A stretch of 64,000 nt of DNA from Bacillus sp. AFS088145 (GCF_002564465.1 NZ_NUUX01000015.1:78494-142493); one strand, 5' to 3'; shown: positions 9,223 to 18,299, numbered from the stretch's first letter. The notes: generated by a model not told the origin, from the letters alone. Numbers and translations: made by a program.

Positions 9223-10554
9223 TCATTTTCTCTTTTTTACAATCATACGTAAGCCATCTTTCGGACGAAGTGTAATAAGCGGTTCTGTCTCCACTTTATG
9301 ATGATTAGGAGCTAGTTCAATCGTATAATGCTGAACGATCGTTGCTAATACTAAAGTAGCCTCCATAATTGCGAAATGATTTCCGATACAAACACGTGGC
9401 CCACCACCAAAAGGAAAATACGCATATTCAGGAACCCCTTCTACTTTTCCATTCTTAAACCGCTCTGGAAGAAATTCTTCTGCATGTGAGAAATACTTTT
9501 CAGAACGCTGCATGATATAAGAACTCATCATGACTGTCTCACCTTTTTGAATTTTGTAATCGCCAATGCTGACATCTTCTATTGCTTTTCTACTAATAAG
9601 CCATGCAGGAGGATAAAGACGTATACTTTCCCAAATAGTTTGCTGAGTATAGATTAAATCTTTCATAGAATGAGAATCTGCTCGTCTTTTGCCAAGAACA
9701 CGATCTACTTCTTCATATAATAATTTAGCTTTATCAGGATGCTGGGATAAAAGATAGAAACACCAAGATAATGCATTTGCAGTTGTTTCATGACCTGCCA
9801 GGAAAATGGTCATTGCTTCATCCCTTAATTGTTGATTCGTCATTCCCTCATTAGACTCTTCATCCCTTGCTTGCATTAGTAGTCCTAGTAAATCTTCTTT
9901 TGTTTCTGAGCTATTTCTTTTTTCAATAATTTCATATAACACCTGATCGATTGCCTTAATAGCCTCCGATAAAGATTTATTTTTAGGTGTATTCAGTTTG
10001 AGTGGAGCTTTTAAAACAGATCGAATTCGCTTAGTTGCAATATCCATAATAATGTCAAAGTGTTTCCCAACACGATCATGTCCTTGGTTCAAATCCATAC
10101 TAAACATAGTTTTAGCAATAATAGCTAATGTAAGCTCCATCATATCTCTACTAATGAGACGCTCTTCACCATCCTTCCAAGAACTAATAAACTCTTCCGT
10201 GAGCAATGTCATATCTTCTGCATAGGATTGTATATGCTGCTTGGTAAATGATGGCTGTATCAAACGCCGCTGCCTCATATGTACTTCATCTTCACTCGTT
10301 AACAATCCCTCACCGAGCAAGGTTTTCATCTCTTGAAATGGCTTTGATTTATGGAAAGAATGCTGCTTAGTTACTAATACCTCTTTTATTAAATCGGGCT
10401 CCAATAGCAAGTTCATTTTACGATGAGCAAATCGAAATGAGACAATCCTATCATGATTTCTATAAAGTTCACTTAAAAAAAATATTGGATCTTTCCGAAA
10501 CTCATTCAAATGCCCTAAAGGTGAATAAGAAGCCAGTCCTTTTACTTCAAGCAT
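9223..10554 (-). CDS. cytochrome P450 monooxygenase
   Basis: 443 residues with all P450 hallmarks: I-helix AGHETT at 253-258, K-helix E309-S-I-R312, the PERF-like motif LPERF near 362, and the heme-thiolate loop FPFGGGPRVCIG with Cys 389. There is no membrane anchor or fused reductase, so it needs a separate electron donor; none is encoded nearby. It precedes the BBE-type oxidase, which suggests sequential oxidations. A tandem operon is likely but unproven. Substrate unknown. Confidence 0.92.
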   Translation of the reverse strand: MLEVKGLASYSPLGHLNEFRKDPIFFLSELYRNHDRIVSFRFAHRKMNLLLEPDLIKEVLVTKQHSFHKSKPFQEMKTLLGEGLLTSEDEVHMRQRRLIQPSFTKQHIQSYAEDMTLLTEEFISSWKDGEERLISRDMMELTLAIIAKTMFSMDLNQGHDRVGKHFDIIMDIATKRIRSVLKAPLKLNTPKNKSLSEAIKAIDQVLYEIIEKRNSSETKEDLLGLLMQARDEESNEGMTNQQLRDEAMTIFLAGHETTANALSWCFYLLSQHPDKAKLLYEEVDRVLGKRRADSHSMKDLIYTQQTIWESIRLYPPAWLISRKAIEDVSIGDYKIQKGETVMMSSYIMQRSEKYFSHAEEFLPERFKNGKVEGVPEYAYFPFGGGPRVCIGNHFAIMEATLVLATIVQHYTIELAPNHHKVETEPLITLRPKDGLRMIVKKRK

Positions 10555-10863
10555 GAAAATTCACTCCAATTCAGGAAATTTAATCTTAGGATACTCTTAT
10601 TATATTAGGAAGTGGAGGAGGCTAATGCTTTTTATATTTTGATATACTTGTACTTAAATTTAGCAGACTAGTATTTTAAGATTTATTTTTAGAACTAAAA
10701 AAGACTGCCTAATTTAGACAATATTTCAGTTATGATACGTTAAGAGGAAAAAATTGGTACAAACCTTGAAAGGATTGAATCCTGTATTGTACAGGACTCA
10801 ATCCTCTTAATTTTGTCTTAAGTCGTTTTCCGCTTAGCTCTAAAGAAACAACAAACATTTTTC
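10555..10863. other. intergenic region with one large hairpin
   Basis: Holds the P450 promoter on the minus strand and the 3' flank of the kinase/regulator gene. Apart from the inverted repeat at 10771-10805 I saw no gene. Confidence 0.4.
10771..10805 (-). terminator. inverted repeat, possible terminator of the signalling operon
   Basis: Arms AGGATTGAATCCTGTA and TACAGGACTCAATCCT around a 3-nt loop make a long stem. The T-run after it is poor on both strands, so it could be an atypical terminator or another structured element. Confidence 0.45.
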
Positions 10864-12651
10864 TCATTCAATAATTCCTATTTCTTGAGCCATCTGGATT
10901 GCTTCTTCCTTGTTGCGCACTCCTAACTTTGTGTAAGCTGTGGAAGCATAGTTTCTTACCGTACCACTTGATAAATATAATCTTGATGCGATCGTATTGT
11001 ATCGTAGTCCCTTTGCTACTAGCTGCAATATTTCTATCTCTCTAGCCGTTAGCTCGTAAACGGTTGCTTTTGATTGCGGTGTCTCATTTTGCGCATCAAA
11101 CTTCTCAAATATTTTGTGAGACATTCCCCGATCTATCAGGGTCCCACCTCTGTGAATAAGTCGGATCGCATTAGCTAGCTCCAACGTTTCAATAGATTTA
11201 AGTAAAAAACCATCCGCACCGTTACGAAGGGTGTCCAATGCCTGTTCCGTATCCTGAAACGTTGTAAAAATCAATACGCGGATATGTGGCCATTGTTGCT
11301 TAATCCTTTTGGTTGCTTCGACTCCATCCATGTGCTGCATATCTAAATCCATTAGTACAATGTCGGGTTGCAGCCGCCCGCATAAGTCGATGGCTTGCTC
11401 GCCATCTTCAGCCAAACCGACTATATTTAAATCTTCATATCTGTCGAGTAGTGTCCTCAAACTTTCACGAACGAACGGTTGATCGTCGACAATTAACAAA
11501 CGAATAATTCCATCTTTTATTTCAGTTTGTCGCGGTATAGTACATGTAACAAGCATTCCTTCATCTGGCTTAGTATATACAGACAATTGACCTTGTAAAT
11601 TCATTACCCGCTCTTTCATCGCTTTAATACCGAAGCCTTCCTGCCATTCTACATTTCCCTTTCCATTATCTTGCACTTCTAACCTCGTAAATTGTTGTTC
11701 AAACTGCAATGAAACGATCATTTCATTCCCCTGACCGTGACGTACTGCATTTGTAAGGGACTCTTGTAAGCAACGGATGAACGCTATTCTCGCTTGCCGA
11801 GACAGTTCGTATTCCTCTCCGAATGCTCGAAAGCTTACATTCACCCGAGCGTACTCTTGAAATTCAGCTCCAAGATTTTGTAGAGATTGAATTAAGGAAA
11901 GCGATTGACACGGAGAATCCATTTGATGTAGGTAACCTCTCACGTCCTCAATACTTTTACGTCCCATTTCAAGCAGAGAATCTAGCCTCTGTATACCCTT
12001 TTCGGTAACAAGCTCGGTCCGCAACGTTTCCATCCCCAAAATAATGGAAGTATAAGCGTGGCCTACTGTATCATGAAGCTCACTAGACAGCCTACTTCGT
12101 TCCTCTGCAAGTGTAATGCGTTCGATCTGAGACATATATTGCTCAAGAACCGCGTTTTGTTTAGAAATCGCTTCATTTTGCTTATGATTGACGATTAATA
12201 AATGAAAAGCGAACCCCATTACATAAGCGAATCCGTAGTAGGTGACCATGATCCAATAGCTATTACTTGGCGCAACCGCATAGAAAATTCCAGTTATAAT
12301 AAAAATTGTTGTTGGAGCAGTCCAGTAATAGGACAAATGCTTACTATTTGCTGCGATAAGAAACACCGATATAAGAAATGTATTGTAAGCTTCTGGAAAT
12401 AAAGAAGTTAAATAGATACATAGTCCGCCATATAGCAATATCTCTGTGAACAAGTAATATTTGTAATTGAACAGTAAGGCTACCCATGGAATAGAGAAGG
12501 CAACAACCTCCCAAGGAATAATAATCCAAAGTGGTAATGTTAAACCATCCTGAAAATTTAATGTAGCTAGGATGATAGACATACTAACAAGTAGACGGAT
12601 TCCTAACATAATCCAATCATACCAAAACCAATACTTAACCATATTCAACAA
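10864..12651 (-). CDS. membrane histidine kinase fused to a LuxR-family response regulator
   Basis: A 595-residue one-chain two-component system. Residues about 10-175 hold five or six membrane helices. A short coiled coil follows, then a HisKA_3-type dimerisation region with SSELHDTVGH (His 193), a HATPase (ESLTNAVRHG, then DNGKG), and a linker of only about 10 residues. Next come a receiver RLLIVDDQP with phospho-acceptor Asp 435 and Lys 485, and a LuxR/NarL helix-turn-helix (LTAREIEILQLVAKG to KLGVRNK, about 534-590). All catalytic residues are present. As a NarL-type regulator tied to the membrane it would have to bind DNA there. The upstream gene (94-nt gap) encodes a separate Sensor-domain protein. 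Start taken as TTG at 12651; ATG at 12642 is possible. A lost stop or frameshift between two ancestral genes is the main alternative. Confidence 0.88.
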   Translation of the reverse strand: MLNMVKYWFWYDWIMLGIRLLVSMSIILATLNFQDGLTLPLWIIIPWEVVAFSIPWVALLFNYKYYLFTEILLYGGLCIYLTSLFPEAYNTFLISVFLIAANSKHLSYYWTAPTTIFIITGIFYAVAPSNSYWIMVTYYGFAYVMGFAFHLLIVNHKQNEAISKQNAVLEQYMSQIERITLAEERSRLSSELHDTVGHAYTSIILGMETLRTELVTEKGIQRLDSLLEMGRKSIEDVRGYLHQMDSPCQSLSLIQSLQNLGAEFQEYARVNVSFRAFGEEYELSRQARIAFIRCLQESLTNAVRHGQGNEMIVSLQFEQQFTRLEVQDNGKGNVEWQEGFGIKAMKERVMNLQGQLSVYTKPDEGMLVTCTIPRQTEIKDGIIRLLIVDDQPFVRESLRTLLDRYEDLNIVGLAEDGEQAIDLCGRLQPDIVLMDLDMQHMDGVEATKRIKQQWPHIRVLIFTTFQDTEQALDTLRNGADGFLLKSIETLELANAIRLIHRGGTLIDRGMSHKIFEKFDAQNETPQSKATVYELTAREIEILQLVAKGLRYNTIASRLYLSSGTVRNYASTAYTKLGVRNKEEAIQMAQEIGIIE

Positions 12652-12745
12652 GTCATTTACCTACTAAGTAGCCTTGCTTCTTATTTCCTATATTATAGAA
12701 TAATCTTTATCGCATTTTTATCCTTTTAATTTAGACTGCAAACTT

Positions 12746-13324
12746 CTATCGATTTAGCTGCCGTATCATACTGCGTGTATAACCTCCAATTTTTTTTACC
12801 AAACTATCTACTATTTTAATGCTTATAGCGGTAGACACTATACCAATAGACATTACAAGGAGCGACTTGGCAAAAGTATCGATCTGCATGAAAATAATAT
12901 TCATGTCAATCGATCGATACAGTAGTGGTGCCAATAGAAACATAAGTGGCATTACATATAAAATGACTGCACTAATGAGACTGAAAATTCCAATCACAAA
13001 TTTCCTCATTAACCAAAAGACAGCAGACCAGGTGCGACGATTCGTAAGCCCTAATTTCACTTGAGCCCAGTCTGATGTATCCGTTGTTACACTTCTATTG
13101 TAAGAGTCTATCGAAATATCAGTGTAAATTTTCGTTTGTATGCGCTCGAATTGAATAAAGGCTGTGGTAGTCTGAAGTACGCGTATAACTAGTGGAATCC
13201 CGACTACGGTAAATGAAAGGGTGAAACTCAATAGCAGAGCTACCAGGTAAAAACAAAAATAAAACAGTCCTGTAATGAAAGTTAGCAATAAAAAATAACC
13301 ATTCTGGATGAATCTTAATTTCAT
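12746..13324 (-). CDS. free-standing Sensor-domain (PF13796-like) membrane protein
   Basis: About 192 residues with two pairs of membrane helices (about 10-45 and 105-180). The pattern matches the putative sensor domain usually found at the N-terminus of histidine kinases: a long N-terminal hairpin ending VVGIPLVIRVLQTT, then NRRTWSAVFWLMRKF leading into the second hairpin. Here it is separate and lies directly upstream of the kinase-regulator fusion, so it probably supplies or tunes signal input. GTG at 13336 and ATG at 13333 are too close to the AGAGAGGAG site; ATG 13324 is preferred. Confidence 0.75.
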   Translation of the reverse strand: MKLRFIQNGYFLLLTFITGLFYFCFYLVALLLSFTLSFTVVGIPLVIRVLQTTTAFIQFERIQTKIYTDISIDSYNRSVTTDTSDWAQVKLGLTNRRTWSAVFWLMRKFVIGIFSLISAVILYVMPLMFLLAPLLYRSIDMNIIFMQIDTFAKSLLVMSIGIVSTAISIKIVDSLVKKIGGYTRSMIRQLNR

Positions 13325-13388
13325 AAGGTTCATCACTCCTCTCTGTTTAATACCAGCATCATACTGCTTTCTTTGTCAAACCTACTAG

Positions 13389-13416
13389 TGTAAAAATGTC
13401 ATATGACATTTTTACA
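13389..13416. promoter_or_regulatory. 28-bp perfect palindrome, candidate operator
   Basis: Half-site TGTAAAAATGTCAT is followed at once by its exact reverse complement. It lies about 65 bp upstream of the sensor gene and about 10 bp from a TTGACA at 13374-13379. LuxR/NarL-type regulators bind such dyads, so it is a good candidate autoregulatory site for the fused kinase-regulator. Confidence 0.6.
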
Positions 13417-13476
13417 TAATGCTAAAAAGGGTGAAACAGCGCCTACTTCTGTTTAAGAAAAGATGATTTTCACCAA

Positions 13477-13517
13477 AAAACAATCCCGTTCTTGGCTCTG
13501 CAAGAAGGGATTGTTTT
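13477..13517 (-). terminator. rho-independent terminator
   Basis: Stem AAAACAATCCC-TTCTTG / CAAGAA-GGGATTGTTTT just after the esterase-like gene; strong, with T4 at the end. Confidence 0.85.
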
Positions 13518-13523
13518 GTACTC

Positions 13524-14864
13524 TTAATTAATATGAGATGGACTTGTTTTTCGGATATGAAAAATTATATCGAACTGCTCAAGCAATGAAGTATCATTAT
13601 ATAAAGAACTATTTGGGATGATCTGTCCCCCTATACTCAGTAATGGCCTCTTTTCTCTAACCCATTTCTTTGCTTGACCATTAAGTTGACGATTATCTAA
13701 CAAAAACATATTATATGGGACTTTTCCAAGGATATAATTGAAACTATTCACATTTTGTGGAATAGTTTCCGTTGCAATCTTACCTCCAGTGGAAGGATTA
13801 TATTCGCTGTATAAGGTGAATTTCCCCTCTGTAGTTGTACTACCAATTGAGACATAATTATTGTCTAAACGTTCTTTCAAAAACTGTCCCGCAACATTAG
13901 GGTAAAATTTCTCATCGATAATACCTTTGGCTATGTGAATATTGTGTGCCCATACCATCGTTTTACCGCCTAAGTACTCTTGTGCCCACATTGCATGATC
14001 GGCCAAATATTGATCGTGTAGCTTCACCATACTTGAATATTCATTAGGAAGTAGCATTGTGGTAAATTCCTCTATTGCATTCGCCGTCTCTTTCACCCAG
14101 ATTAACTCGGATGAAACACTCTCTGTGTTTGCTTGTTCATTTTCATCATTTAGCAATTGGACTACTTTCTCAGCATTTGCCTTGAATTTTTCTTTTATTT
14201 CAGGAGCAAGCTGCATATATTCCTGTAGACTTCCAGTGTAAGTAGAAAGCTCTTTATAGTTTTCTTCCACTTCTGCCAGTATATCTGGTCGATGCTGCTT
14301 TACATAATCAGTTACTTTATTAAAGACACTTTGGTCCATTGTTTTTAGGTCAAGTCCGATAAATTGAATCTTCTTTTTATTGGTTGGATCAGCATTATAA
14401 TCTTTCATCCACTCAATCATGGCTATAATTTCATCAGTAGGATATAACAATTTTAAAAATTCCCTAGGATTTCCTTTTCCTGCTTGGATATATTCATTTA
14501 GCTTTAAGCCGATTCCCCAATCTTCTTCCATTCCGAAATTCGTAAATCCCATCTCAGTAACTAAGTACTTCACAAGGCGAAACTTCATGGTGAAAATTTC
14601 AGAGCTTCCATGAGTATTCTCTCCTAATCCTACATATTGTGCGCTCCCAATCATGTTCTTAAGTGGTTTTAAATCGTCAAATGGTTTTGATGGTTCTATC
14701 GTTTTTAATTGCTTTGCCTGTGATTCGATTGAATTAACGATATTATTTTGGATTGGTTGAACTGAATTTTCGACTGCTACCGTTTGAGCTTTTCCCTCTC
14801 CACCAAATCCTGCGACTAATATAGCTGTACTAACCATTGCACAATACATCTTTTTCTTATTCAT
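13524..14864 (-). CDS. secreted erythromycin-esterase family protein
   Basis: 446 residues with a signal peptide (basic MNKKK, hydrophobic core, GKAQT at about 25-29). The mature protein has the erythromycin-esterase signature GLGENTHGSSEIF (Glu and His of the proposed active site, near residue 80) and the later WAHNIHIAKG (second conserved His). Known Ere enzymes open the macrolide lactone ring, but most homologues in Bacillus have no proven macrolide activity and this one is exported, unlike EreA/EreB. Whether it confers resistance cannot be read from sequence. It is monocistronic, with a strong terminator. Confidence 0.85.
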   Translation of the reverse strand: MNKKKMYCAMVSTAILVAGFGGEGKAQTVAVENSVQPIQNNIVNSIESQAKQLKTIEPSKPFDDLKPLKNMIGSAQYVGLGENTHGSSEIFTMKFRLVKYLVTEMGFTNFGMEEDWGIGLKLNEYIQAGKGNPREFLKLLYPTDEIIAMIEWMKDYNADPTNKKKIQFIGLDLKTMDQSVFNKVTDYVKQHRPDILAEVEENYKELSTYTGSLQEYMQLAPEIKEKFKANAEKVVQLLNDENEQANTESVSSELIWVKETANAIEEFTTMLLPNEYSSMVKLHDQYLADHAMWAQEYLGGKTMVWAHNIHIAKGIIDEKFYPNVAGQFLKERLDNNYVSIGSTTTEGKFTLYSEYNPSTGGKIATETIPQNVNSFNYILGKVPYNMFLLDNRQLNGQAKKWVREKRPLLSIGGQIIPNSSLYNDTSLLEQFDIIFHIRKTSPSHIN

Positions 14865-15189
14865 TTTCTCACCTCAATTGAATTTTTTTTCAAAAGCAAG
14901 ACTGATTCATGTACTTGCACGGATCAATCAATTGCCTTAATTCAATTGTTATTTATTTAATATCACATTTCCTAGTTACATATTGTCATAAGATTAATTG
15001 ACACAGGTCATATGGTATTCATTACACTTTTGTACTTTCGGTTTTTATCTGTAATTTTTACAATATTAACTCTAAGCTAACTTTATTTTAACTTTCAATA
15101 ATCGACTAAACTATCAATGCCATCCAGAGCAATAAAAAAAATCGAATTTTACATTCGATTTTTTTTGTACAACTAATGCATGGTTTATT
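14865..15189. other. intergenic region upstream of the esterase-like gene
   Basis: AT-rich, containing the esterase promoter region on the minus strand and the terminator at 15133-15165. No other gene seen. Confidence 0.4.
15133..15165. terminator. bidirectional terminator
   Basis: AAAAAAATCGAA / TTCGATTTTTTTT with a 7-nt loop. It lies 25 nt past a short reading frame at 15190-15306 and 170 nt past asnA. Confidence 0.8.
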
Positions 15190-15306
15190 TTAGTTTTCGA
15201 TTTTCTTAAGTTCACAATAAAATGATACATAGCCTCTATTGATATTCTGATGATTGTTTGACATCAGGATTTGTATATTGCATTCTTCTTCATGATATAG
15301 ACTCAT
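15190..15306 (-). CDS. short reading frame after asnA, possible small gene or gene tail
   Basis: A 38-codon frame (starting MSLYHEEECNIQIL, ending YCELKKIEN) lies between asnA and a strong terminator. Its composition looks coding. No good ribosome binding site precedes the ATG, and the frame stays open further upstream into the 3' end of asnA in another register. It could be a genuine small protein or the retained 3' end of a lost gene. Not recognised. Confidence 0.3.
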   Translation of the reverse strand: MSLYHEEECNIQILMSNNHQNINRGYVSFYCELKKIEN

Positions 15307-15331
15307 TCTTTTATTTAGGGGTCCTATCTTT

Positions 15332-16315
15332 TTAAAACAAATGAATGTTTTCCTTCTTACATGCTTCTCTCATCTCATCAGGCCATACAGAAGATTGAAC
15401 TTCACCAATATGCGCTTTACGTAAGAAGAACATGCACATTCTTGATTGCCCAATACCACCACCAAGTGTTAGTGGAAGCACTTCCTCTAAAATACCTTTA
15501 TGAAAATCATACTCGCGCTTGAAATCTTCACCTGTCTTCGTTAATTGCTCATCAAGTGATCTACTATCAACACGGATACCCATTGATGATAATTCAAATG
15601 AAGTTTGCAATACTGGATGCCAGAATAAGATGTCTCCGTTTAATTTCCAATCGTCATAGTCAGCTGCACGACCATCATGTTTTTCACCAGAACGAAGTAC
15701 ATCGCCAATTCCAATAATAAAAACTGCACCGTGCTCTTTTGCAATCGCATGCTCACGATCTTTCGGTGTTAATTCTGGGTATTTATCTTCTAATTCTTGG
15801 GCTGTAATAAATACGATATCTTCTGGTAAATACTTCCCAAGGTACGGATATTTTTCAAATAAATGATTTTCTAAATCTTTGAAGATTCCATAAATTGTTT
15901 GTACGGTTTCTTGTAAATAATCTACTGTACGCCATTCTTTTTGAATAATTTTTTCCCAATCCCATTGGTCAACGTAAATGGAATGAGTTGCATCAAGTTC
16001 CTCATCACGGCGAATCGCGTTCATGTTTGTATATAAACCTTCACCAGCTTCATAACCATATTCATGCAGTGCAAATCGTTTCCATTTCGCTAGTGAGTGA
16101 ACAATTTCTAACTCTTCTCCTGAATGTAGCATATCAAATTCAATTGGGCGTTCTACACCGTTTAAGTGATCGTTTAAACCTGATTTTTTCGTTACGAATA
16201 ATGGTGCAGATACGCGGAACATTCCAAGACGTTTTGCTAATTGATCCTCAAAAAATGTTTTAACTTCCTTAATTGCGATTTGTGTCTCTCTTACTGTCAT
16301 TAATGATTGATACAT
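15332..16315 (-). CDS. asnA: aspartate-ammonia ligase (asparagine synthetase A)
   Basis: 327 residues, normal for AsnA, a class II aminoacyl-tRNA-synthetase-like fold. Visible features are the N-terminal [28 protein letters not shown], and the C-terminal [17 protein letters not shown] typical of the family. It makes asparagine from aspartate, ammonia and ATP in the cytoplasm. A strong GGAGGAAAT site precedes the ATG. Expression is controlled by the T-box leader upstream, whose specifier reads AAC (Asn), matching the product. Confidence 0.97.
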   Translation of the reverse strand: MYQSLMTVRETQIAIKEVKTFFEDQLAKRLGMFRVSAPLFVTKKSGLNDHLNGVERPIEFDMLHSGEELEIVHSLAKWKRFALHEYGYEAGEGLYTNMNAIRRDEELDATHSIYVDQWDWEKIIQKEWRTVDYLQETVQTIYGIFKDLENHLFEKYPYLGKYLPEDIVFITAQELEDKYPELTPKDREHAIAKEHGAVFIIGIGDVLRSGEKHDGRAADYDDWKLNGDILFWHPVLQTSFELSSMGIRVDSRSLDEQLTKTGEDFKREYDFHKGILEEVLPLTLGGGIGQSRMCMFFLRKAHIGEVQSSVWPDEMREACKKENIHLF

Positions 16316-16363
16316 GCCTATTTCCTCCTAAAATGTTTGGATGTAGTAGAAAAAAGCCAACAA

Positions 16364-16672
16364 AAAAAGCCCTTCTTCCCAAAAAACTGGGACGAAAGGC
16401 TTTGGTTCCGCGGTACCACCCAAATTAGCAACAGAGGTTGCTCACTTATTCAGTACGGAGATTAGAGAGATCTCGATACTGTTCTTCTTTAACGGCGAAG
16501 TTCACGGCTAAGTCTACTTTCCTCTAAGGGATTTCGGTTAGCGACTCCAGGAGGTTCTTCATAACAGGCTTCGTATCAGGCTCACACCACCCCTGACTCG
16601 CTTTGTCTACGTCCTACTACTACTCGTCCTTTCACAGTCGTTTTGATGTCACATCTCTGAAACATTTTATTA
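16364..16672 (-). promoter_or_regulatory. T-box leader of asnA (specifier AAC, Asn)
   Basis: On the minus strand the leader contains the T-box core GGGTGGTACCGCGGAACC (16404-16421). The terminator follows: AAAGCC-TTTCGTCCCA paired to TGGGA-GAAGGGCTTT, then a T-run (16364-16402). Stem I has the GGTGGTGTGAGCC apical sequence. The specifier AAC is at 16554-16556, six bases before a GAG as in other Bacillus T-boxes. Uncharged tRNA-Asn should pair here and prevent termination. Confidence 0.93.
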
Positions 16673-16678
16673 ATAATT

Positions 16679-16706
16679 ATTTTATAGATAAAAATGAGAA
16701 AGTCAA
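16679..16706 (-). promoter_or_regulatory. SigA-type promoter of the asnA T-box leader
   Basis: -35 TTGACT (16701-16706) and -10 TAAAAT (16679-16684) with a 16-bp spacer on the minus strand, just upstream of the leader. Confidence 0.7.
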
Positions 16707-16878
16707 CATTTTTTTCAATTTTTATTTTATTCTAAGCAAATAAACAAGGGTATTGTATGTACTTATACTGTTCTCTTTTGATTATTTTCAGCCTGTAATG
16801 GTAGGTTTCATTCATTGTTGTAAACTCTTGTTTCATAGATGGCTAATGTTCAACTAAAGCTGCTTTTGTAACTTTTTT

Positions 16879-16912
16879 CTTATTCAAGTAAATGGCCGTT
16901 TAGTTGAATAAG
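16879..16912. repeat. dispersed hairpin repeat, copy 1
   Basis: CTTATTCAAGTAAA and TTTAGTTGAATAAG form a 14-bp stem with one mismatch. Related sequence recurs at 18267, 22325, 22654 and 23119. Confidence 0.6.
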
Positions 16913-16962
16913 AAATGATAAAATAAAGGTAAAAAACGAACAGAAAGAGGATTAGATAGTAG

Positions 16963-17046
16963 TTGAATGTAATAGAACGATTTTTAGAAGATGAAATTTC
17001 ATCTCAAGAGTTGTATGAAGAAATGGAGACGGAATGGAGAGAATAG
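16963..17046 (+). CDS. possible 27-codon leader frame coupled to the hydrolase gene
   Basis: A TTG-started frame with AGAGGA upstream encodes a strongly helical, acidic peptide (core IERFLEDEISSQELYEEME). Its stop overlaps the start of the next gene by 13 nt, as in translational coupling. It could instead be the 3' remnant of a larger gene. Confidence 0.3.
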   Translation: MNVIERFLEDEISSQELYEEMETEWRE

Positions 17047-18164
17047 AAAAGAAAATTGAAAAAATTGATATTCTGCTAAAAGAAATTAGTGGAGAGATAA
17101 CTGTGGGAATAAGTATATCAATCGTAAAAGATGACAGAATAGTTTATTCCAAAGGATTTGGATATTCTCAACTTGAACCGGATTTAAAATCTATTGATGA
17201 AAATACAATAATGAGTATACAGAGTGTATCTAAGAATTTTGTTGCAACCTGTATTATGCAACTAGTAGAAACAGGTTTTATTCGTCTAGATGAACCACTT
17301 GTTAATTACCTACCTTATTTCAGAACAAAAGACAAAAAATTAAGTGACCAAATTACAGTAAGACATGTATTAAGTCATACAGCAGGATTCCCGTTTGATT
17401 TGGGTATTGCAAATTTAGTTGCTCCAAACGTAAAAGAAATTTATTCAGACACTCCAACTGAGTGGAGTGAAGCATTAGCACATTACAATTTATCAGAACA
17501 GGAGATAACTAGTATACAATCTAGAGAAGATCTTACTCGATGGTTTAGTAAGGTTGATTTAGAATATCCTCCAGGAGATGGGTGGAATTATTGCACCGAT
17601 GCCTATGTTATTCTAGGTGACCTAATTGAAAAACTTACTGGAGAAAGTTGGGAATGCTATTTATTAAAAAATGTAATAAATCCGTTGAATATGAGGCGCA
17701 CTAAATGGGATTCATCAAAAGTTATAGGAGATAGCAATTATTCTAAATACTATTTAGAATACGAAAAAAAAGAAACGCCCTATCCGACAAATCCCGTTGC
17801 GGCCCCTATAGGTTTTTTATATTCAACAGCAAACGACTTAGCTACATATATGTTATTTCAGTTAAGTTATCCATCAAAAAAAATATTGGATTCAAGTTAT
17901 AAAAAACAAATGCAAAATCCAGGGATTCTAGTCTCAGAGCCATGGAACAACGAAAACAATACCAGATATTATGGTTTAGGCTGGTTTATAGAAAAATATA
18001 AAGGTAAAACGATTGTTGAACACGGTGGAGGACAATTAGCAGTACGTGCATTACTTTCATTAGTACCTGAGGAAAGACTTGGTGTAACTGTGTTGTTGAA
18101 TTTCGATAGTAACATCCATCGAATTATTTCTCGTAGAATCATCGATATAATGTTAGGTATATAG
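17034..18164 (+). CDS. serine beta-lactamase-like hydrolase (PF00144 family)
   Basis: 376 residues with class C beta-lactamase / DD-peptidase fold motifs: S64-V-S-K67 (nucleophile and base), a second motif at Y186-C-T188 in GWNYCTDAYVILG, and a final VEHGGG near residue 332. The second motif normally reads Y-S-N or Y-A-N, so C-T is unusual and may change specificity. There is no signal peptide, so it is probably a cytoplasmic esterase or peptidase rather than a true beta-lactamase. The start ATG has GGAGACGG upstream and overlaps a short leader frame. A terminator follows 135 nt later. Confidence 0.82.
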   Translation: MERIEKKIEKIDILLKEISGEITVGISISIVKDDRIVYSKGFGYSQLEPDLKSIDENTIMSIQSVSKNFVATCIMQLVETGFIRLDEPLVNYLPYFRTKDKKLSDQITVRHVLSHTAGFPFDLGIANLVAPNVKEIYSDTPTEWSEALAHYNLSEQEITSIQSREDLTRWFSKVDLEYPPGDGWNYCTDAYVILGDLIEKLTGESWECYLLKNVINPLNMRRTKWDSSKVIGDSNYSKYYLEYEKKETPYPTNPVAAPIGFLYSTANDLATYMLFQLSYPSKKILDSSYKKQMQNPGILVSEPWNNENNTRYYGLGWFIEKYKGKTIVEHGGGQLAVRALLSLVPEERLGVTVLLNFDSNIHRIISRRIIDIMLGI

Positions 18165-18266
18165 TTTTTTAGCTGTTACGAAAACGAATAACTGGTCTTA
18201 TGCAACTACCATGGGAGAGCGAAATAATCTTCCATTCACTGTTGTGAATAACTGATTCATGGATGG

Positions 18267-18283
18267 CTAACGCATTGCGTTAG
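18267..18283. repeat. dispersed hairpin repeat, copy 2
   Basis: CTAACGCA / TGCGTTAG hairpin followed by TTGTATAAGAG. The 30 bases before it resemble sequence near 16812-16848, so degenerate copies flank the hydrolase gene. Confidence 0.5.
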
Positions 18284-18299
18284 TTGTATAAGAGTTTCT

